DNA of 64,000 nt from Takakia lepidozioides (Eukaryota; Streptophyta; Takakiopsida; Takakiales; Takakiaceae). The notes below the pieces were generated by a model, which saw only the letters and a list, made by a program, of their open reading frames with translations, did no database searches and was not told the origin of the DNA. This document shows, in pieces, positions 58,744 to 64,000 of this stretch (position 1 is the stretch's first letter; every line of letters starts with the position of its first letter). The stretch spans positions 33,275,053-33,339,052 of the forward strand of contig CM060732.1 in the NCBI GenBank assembly GCA_030704615.1, given 5' to 3'. Both the position numbers and the translations under genes were made by a program.

Positions 58744-59217
58744 CTTGTGAACGCTGCAGTCCCACGATTGTGAATGATCCTTAAAGACCTCCTGCCAGCT
58801 CTGTACCATGTTCCGGCATTGACCTACATGCCAGATATACCAACTATCGGCCTTGTCTAACTATCCCATCCTTGCCCAGACTATATTCCCTTACGCTGAA
58901 TTGCTCAAACGACAGTTCCAAGCCTGGATCTTACGACGCATACAACACAGCGACCCCAAGAAAGGAAACCGCAAAGTGTTCATTTTATTACCTAAAGTGA
59001 ACGGACTCTCTGAAGGTTGGCGAGGAGTCATAGCCACCACATGCAAGGGACTCCGTCCTGTGCACATTGCCAAGGGGGATACCACTTTCAGCTCCACAAC
59101 CCAACACCTTGATCCGCTGCATGACGCGAAGCCTGTCCCATGATCCAAGCGAGAGGACGGGGCCTTGGGTATGGAGTCGGCATGTGCGGTCAGGAGAACG
59201 CGAGACGAACCTGTCAT
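58744..59217 (-). other. Candidate 5' exons of the left PPR transcript
   Basis: 58992-59217 starts with an ATG (MTGSSRVLLTAHADS...) and encodes about 75 residues rich in S, T, R and A with few acids, as expected for an organelle targeting peptide. A GTAATA donor leaves phase 1. 58744-58856, between TTAG and GTGAGC, is open in the matching phase (WYIWHVGQCRNMVQSWQEVF). The join from there to the module exon is not phase-compatible as read, so a further exon or a different site would be needed. This is speculative. Confidence 0.25.
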
Positions 59218-60467
59218 CCCCGCCCGTGTGTGAGAAATTGGCCAGAAGATATGTTTTGGTGCGTGTACTTGCAAATCCGATGCAAGAAACGATTGCAGCA
59301 GCAAGCTCCTCTATGCATGGGAAACCATCATCCAGCTTCGAGGATCGCGCATACCTGTGAACCATCATTTGCTACTGCATTTCTGTATGTCTCTTTCCTT
59401 CTTAATCAGGAGATCATTCAAGCGTTCCGGTTGCAGTGGTGAAGCAACCCCCGGGACCAATCTTAAACGTTTCTGACAACCTGTTGGAACACAGATACTC
59501 TAAATCTGCAACATTTTAGTTGCTGCAACATTTCAGTTGCTGCAACATTTCCTATTCACCGATCTGCTCCTGCCTTCAGACATTTCTCAGAACGGGAAAG
59601 AAAAATTATACCCAGCACGGACCTAATCAATAATATTGCTAAAGCTCATGGCGGTCGATCCATATCCTGATGGTAGCATCCAACCCTGACAATGACCGCA
59701 AAAACTCAGCAGTAGGGGGGAAAAGTCCTGATAACATAGGATGGTCGCTGGATAAAGCATTTGGTTAGGATGCCATATGCTACCTGTAGGTCCCCGAGGC
59801 GAGGAAGGAGGTCGGAATGAATGGCATCTTGATCAAGGGCATTAACTTATGCACTCCACGGCCAGTGGCCTACCACTTCAGAAGAGGATTATAAAAAAGG
59901 TGAGTTGAAACAAGGGACTCAGGAAGCGCCGAAACACAATACTGGCAGCATTTATGTGACGGATATCGAAAGCAGAGGCAGATCACTATGAGACAGAGCC
60001 AAAAGCAGTTTGATGCCACAAGTTTCTATTTGGAATTGCCTCCCGCTCATGAAGCACAACATCTACGAGATCGTCTCCACCTCAATTTGGTAGGGAGCCG
60101 TGACTGCTACATGTTACATGGACTACGGGAATGGAATGGAATCGTGAGGCCTGTCTGAAATTGGATGATTGAAGTGTATGCTACTATTGCATGTCTGTAT
60201 ACTGCTCCTCCAGAGTGCGCCTGTGCGCTCATCGGTTGAATTTGTGAAATGGGTCTCTCTGATTTCCCTTCATGACTTGGTAGATCGGTTTAATAATGGG
60301 TGTCTGTAACAGAATCATGGGTTATTCTTCCGTGCATGACAGTATGTTGTTCAAGGTTCTTCCCTGTTACTGGAAAAATACTTGCAGCTTTGGTGGATGT
60401 AGCGTTGACTATGTGAGGCTATGGTTGAGATGATGGCTGCTCAGCTGCCCACTGATAGTTTCTAAAG
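59218..60467. other. Intergenic between divergent PPR genes
   Basis: It is probably the shared 5' region of the two PPR genes. It contains a 17-bp tandem repeat (TGCAACATTTYAGTTGC, 2.6 copies at 59507-59550). No gene recognised. Confidence 0.4.
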
Positions 60468-60572
60468 ACAAGTTCAAGATCACCAGACTTTAGAAATAAA
60501 CGCACAAAGGAGGCCCTCTGGATTGAAGATTGCTCAACCCCTCCTTGGGTGAAAACAGAGCTAGGTGCCATG
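60468..60572 (+). other. PDxxxK-LW module upstream of right PPR
   Basis: After a possible acceptor (TTTCTAAAG) the plus strand reads SSRSPDFRNKRTKEALWIED, then PPWVKTELGAMIQ, in frame with the PPR sequence that follows. It aligns with the module exon at 58065-58250 at both nucleotide and protein level. No ATG precedes MIQG at 60570. Confidence 0.6.
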
Positions 60573-63127
60573 ATACAAGGTCGAGCACAATCAGGTGACG
60601 GCCCAGAGTATGGTCAAAGGACAGAGTCTGGTCAAACATGGGCGGGGGACAGATTTCAGTATAAGCTACCATCAGCCTTGCTTGAAGGACTGACAAAGGG
60701 AGCCAACAAGAACTCTCTGGACACTTGTGAGGATGTGAGGACACTATGCAAGGCAGGACAACTGAAAAAAGCCCTGCACATTTTGACCAAAAGAGACATA
60801 CCCGCAGGCTTCAATACATATGTATGTGTCTTGCAGGAGTGTATCAAAATGAAAGCCCTAGCAGAAGGAAAGCAAGTGCACGCCCACATTACTCACAGTG
60901 GACTGAAGCTAAACACCTTTCTACTGAACACCCTTGTCAATATGTACGCAAAGTGTGGAAGTGTGGTGGATGCACGTCAAGTGTTTGAAAACATGGCTAA
61001 GCGAAATTTGTTTACATGGAATATAATGATAGGAGGATATGCCAAGCATGGTTGTGCTAGAGAAGCTTTTGAGATGTATGAGCAAATGCAACGGGAAGGA
61101 GTGACTCCTGACAAGATTACATTCATTTGTGTTGTGGATGCGTGTGCCAGCCTAGGAGCCCTGGAAAAGGGCAAACGGGTCCATGCTGACATCACAAAAG
61201 CTGGATTTGAACCAGACATCATTTTGGAGAATACCCTTATCAACATGTACACCAAATGTGGGAGTATAAAGGATGCACATGAAGTGTTCAACAGTATGGC
61301 TGAACAGGATGTTGTCTCATGGAATGTGATGATAGCAGGATATGCTCAGCATGAGTCTGGCAGGGAAGCTTTCAAGATGTATGAAATGGGTGATGCCGAG
61401 CCAGGTCACATTCGTTTGCCTTCTCAATGCATGTGCCAACCTAGCAGCCCTCAGGAAGGGCAAAGAGGTCCATGCTGACATCGTCAAAGCTGGAATTGTG
61501 CCAAATGTTATTCTGGATACTGCCCTTGTTAATATGTATGCCAAATGTGGGAGTGTTAAAGATGCCCGTCAAGTGTTTGACAATATAGCTGAACGGAATG
61601 TGGTTGCTTGGAATGCAATGATTCCGGGATATTCTCAACATGGGTATGGTAGGGAGGCCTTTGAGATTTATGAGCAAATGATAAGCGAAGGTGTAATACT
61701 CAGCCAGGTCACATTCATTTGCGCTCTCAATGCTTGTGCCAGACTTGGAGCCCTGGAAAAGGGAAAAGAGGTCCATGGTAGTGTCAGGAAAGCTGGACTT
61801 GCATCATGCATAAATCTGGAAAATTCCCTTGTTGATATGTATGCCAAATGCAGGAGCATGAAGGATGCGCTGGAGGTGTTCGATAATATGGCTGAACGAG
61901 GTGTGGTCTCATGGAATGCAATGATTGGAGGTTATTCCCAGCATGGTTTGGGTAGGGAGGCTGTCGCAATCTATGAGCAAATGATACGTGAAGGGGTGTC
62001 ACCAAACAAGGTTACATTCATTTGCATCCTCCATGCATGTGCCTGTCTGGCAGCCCTGCAAAAGGGCATAGAGATCCATGCTGACATTGTGAGAGCAGGA
62101 ATTGCACCAGACATCATTCTCAACACCTCCCTTGTCAATATGTATGCTAAGTGTGGGAGCATAAAGGATGCAGACCAAGTGCTCAACAGTATGGTTGTAC
62201 GCAATGTGGTCTCTTGGAATGCCATAATCGCCGGATATGCTCAGCATGGATGTGGTGTGGAAACCCTACAACTATTTGAACAAATGCAACAGGAAGGCTT
62301 GAAACCGAACAATGTCACCTTCATATGTCTTCTCTCTGCATGTAGCCATGTGGGCCTAGTGGATGAAGGCTGTCACTACTTTGATTCCATGAGTCAACAT
62401 CATGGTCTCACTCCTACAATGCAGCATTTTGATGCATGGTGGACCTTCTTGGCCGTGCAGGGCAATTGGAAGAGGCAGAAGACTTCATTAACAGTATGCC
62501 AATTGAACCAGGCGCTGCAGTGTGGGGGGCTTTGCTCAGTGCCTGCAGAGTTCATGGCAATGTAAAGGTGGCAGAACGTGCAGCAAAATGCCTTATCAAG
62601 TGTGATCCGCAGGACGCTGCAACTTATGTGCTGCTATCAAACATCTATGCTGCTGCTGGCAGGTGGGATGATACAGCAAAGGTGAGAATAATAATGCAGG
62701 ACAGGGGTGTCAGAAAGGATCCAGGGCACAGCTGCATTGAGGTTGACAACCAGGTGCATACCTTCCTTGTAGGAGACAAATTGCATCACAAATTCAGGAA
62801 ATCCATGCTGAGCTGGAGAGATTGCCAGGGCAGATGAAGGAGGCCGGGTACGTGCCTGACACCCGCTTTGTATTGCATGACGTGGAGGAGGAGCGAAAAC
62901 AAATTTCTCTTTATCACCACAGTGAGAAGCTAGCCATTGCGTTTGGGCTGATTGCCACGCCTCCTGGGCTGCCTATCCGAGTCATCAAGAACCTTAGGGT
63001 GTGTGGTGACTGCCACTCGGCCACCAAGTTCATCTCAAAGATTGCTCGGCGAGCAATTGTTGTACGGGATGCCAACCACTTTCACCACTTCCAAGAGGGG
63101 TTTTGTTCTTGTGGAGATTACTGGTGA
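60468..63127 (+). pseudogene. DYW-PPR pseudogene (three frameshifts)
   Basis: It is homologous to the left PPR gene along its length (N-terminal repeats, P-L-S triplets, E domains, DYW ending CSCGDYW at 63127). The frame breaks at about 61385 (KMYE then out of frame, with some codons missing), at about 62430 (one base lost in the GCMVDLLGRAG block) and at about 62790 (one base lost before the ELERL block). Otherwise the repeats, the deaminase [11 protein letters not shown] and [10 protein letters not shown] are preserved, so the damage is recent or may reflect assembly errors. If functional it would be an organelle C-to-U editing factor. Confidence 0.85.
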
Positions 63128-63131
63128 AATA

Positions 63132-63521
63132 TGTTAGAAGTCAGCTCAGATTTAGTTAGCTAGGGTTCTGTTAGGGTTTTTTGACGGCTAGGGATAGTTC
63201 TACCAGAAGGTTCCAGCCACCAGAAGTTTCTAGAGAACTCATGTAGGATTTAAGAGAAAGGCTGAGGCAATGCCCAGCACTTCTTCTAGCATTTTGGATG
63301 TGCTATCCTAGTAGATTGCAGAGAGAGGAGGAGGAGAAGTCCAGCATCTACTTTTGTAAGTTCTTTTCTTTTGCAGTAAGGAGCATTCTTGTTAGGACTG
63401 ACACTTCTTGTTAGTACTAACTCTTTGGTTGGTTTAGGCTGTCAGTTTTTGTACTGCTGCTTGTGCTAGAAGCTATCTGTCAATATCACTAGGAGGTAGA
63501 GGACAGGTCTAGTTTCCAACA
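63132..63521 (+). repeat. 5' LTR of second Copia element (inferred)
   Basis: It starts TGTTAGAAG and ends TTTCCAACA, about 390 bp, directly before a primer binding site and a gag gene. The 3' LTR is outside the window, so the 5' edge is inferred from the TGTT/AACA ends. Confidence 0.7.
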
Positions 63522-63535
63522 GGTTATGGGCCCAC
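63522..63535 (+). other. Primer binding site, initiator tRNA-Met anticodon arm
   Basis: GGTTATGGGCCCAC is a perfect 14-nt complement of the anticodon stem-loop of plant initiator tRNA-Met (half-tRNA priming, as in Drosophila copia). The gag start codon at 63526 lies inside it. Confidence 0.8.
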
Positions 63536-64000
63536 AAGACGTTACAACTACTTGGACAGTTGAGCCACTGGATGGCAACAACTATAAGAGTTGGATCTAC
63601 ACGATGCAGCTCCTGCTCTCTTCAAAGAGCCTATGGTCAATAGTGGCTAAAAGGCCTTCAGAGGATAACCTGAAGGAGGAGAGATGGATCCAAAAGAATG
63701 AGCTTGCAATGGCAGCTCTAGTCACAAACATGAGATCAAAGCTGGTAGTTTTGGTAAGGAATCTTACAACTGCTCATGAGGTCTGGCAGACCTTAAGTGA
63801 GGTGTATGAGGCAGATGCGATGGGGAAAGCATATGTCCTATGGAAACAGCTCATGGACTTGAGAATGAGAGAAGGTGAGAGTGTAGCCATTCACATTGCC
63901 ACTGTTAAAGCCATGTGTCTGGAGATAATTGATGCGGGAGAACCCATGACTGAATCACTTCAGATCATGACCTTGTTTGGCACCTTGCCAAAGAGTTATG
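63526..64000 (+). CDS. Copia gag, 5' part (runs off window)
   Basis: The frame is open from 63526 to the window end (158 codons) with no stop or frameshift. It shows the Copia gag (UBN2-type) pattern: LDGNNYKSWIYTMQLLL, WQTLSEVYEADAM, LWKQLMDLRMREGESV, LFGTLPKSY. In complete elements it continues into zinc knuckle and pol. The intact frame contrasts with the decayed Copia element at 38-42 kb and suggests a younger insertion. Confidence 0.9.
   Translation, partial: MGPQDVTTTWTVEPLDGNNYKSWIYTMQLLLSSKSLWSIVAKRPSEDNLKEERWIQKNELAMAALVTNMRSKLVVLVRNLTTAHEVWQTLSEVYEADAMGKAYVLWKQLMDLRMREGESVAIHIATVKAMCLEIIDAGEPMTESLQIMTLFGTLPKSY

Overview
This window looks like nuclear DNA of a land plant. It carries intron-containing genes with GT-AG junctions: a plant-type non-specific phospholipase C, an organelle-type RadA, a selenium-binding protein, a cinnamoyl-CoA-reductase-like enzyme and a FYVE-SYLF protein. 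It also holds two DYW-type pentatricopeptide-repeat (PPR) genes and many retroelements (Copia, LINE, tRNA-derived SINE). Large, nearly intronless DYW-PPR genes with very similar repeats suggest an early-diverging lineage (moss, lycophyte or fern), but I cannot place the species. Transcription units are far apart and several stretches hold only decayed repeats.

Layout. 1-5.1 kb: a decayed minus-strand LINE (ORF1 plus the 5' part of ORF2) and a SINE. 5.7 kb: a small conserved membrane protein. 8.4-11.05 kb: a 5'-truncated minus-strand LINE with its A-tail. 12.0-14.2 kb: phospholipase C in 3 exons. 17.5-26.2 kb: RadA in 15 exons. 27.9-32.2 kb: selenium-binding protein in 7 exons. 33.1-35.4 kb: CCR-like reductase on the minus strand in 6 exons; an inverted, partly deleted copy that still contains its intron lies at 43.3-43.8 kb. 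37.8-41.9 kb: a Copia element with both LTRs and a 5-bp target duplication. 44-47 kb: repeats, including a minisatellite and a large inverted repeat. 47.6-52.8 kb: a minus-strand RING-FYVE-SYLF gene (CFS1-like), with two tandem LINE 3' fragments in one intron. 54.6-63.1 kb: two divergently oriented DYW-PPR genes. The left one (minus) is intact; the right one (plus) has three frameshifts. 63.13 kb to the end: a second Copia element that starts 4 bp after the right PPR stop codon and continues past the window.

The genes do not form a pathway. The PPR pair and RadA belong to organelle nucleic-acid maintenance and editing. The CFS1-like protein belongs to endosome/autophagy traffic. The phospholipase and reductase are metabolic. 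The most unusual signal is a short repeated protein module (R-x-PD-[YF] ... LW ... P-x-WV) that lies in frame just upstream of both PPR genes, twice in tandem at the left one, on segments bounded by splice-like sites. It may be an undescribed N-terminal extension of a PPR subfamily.
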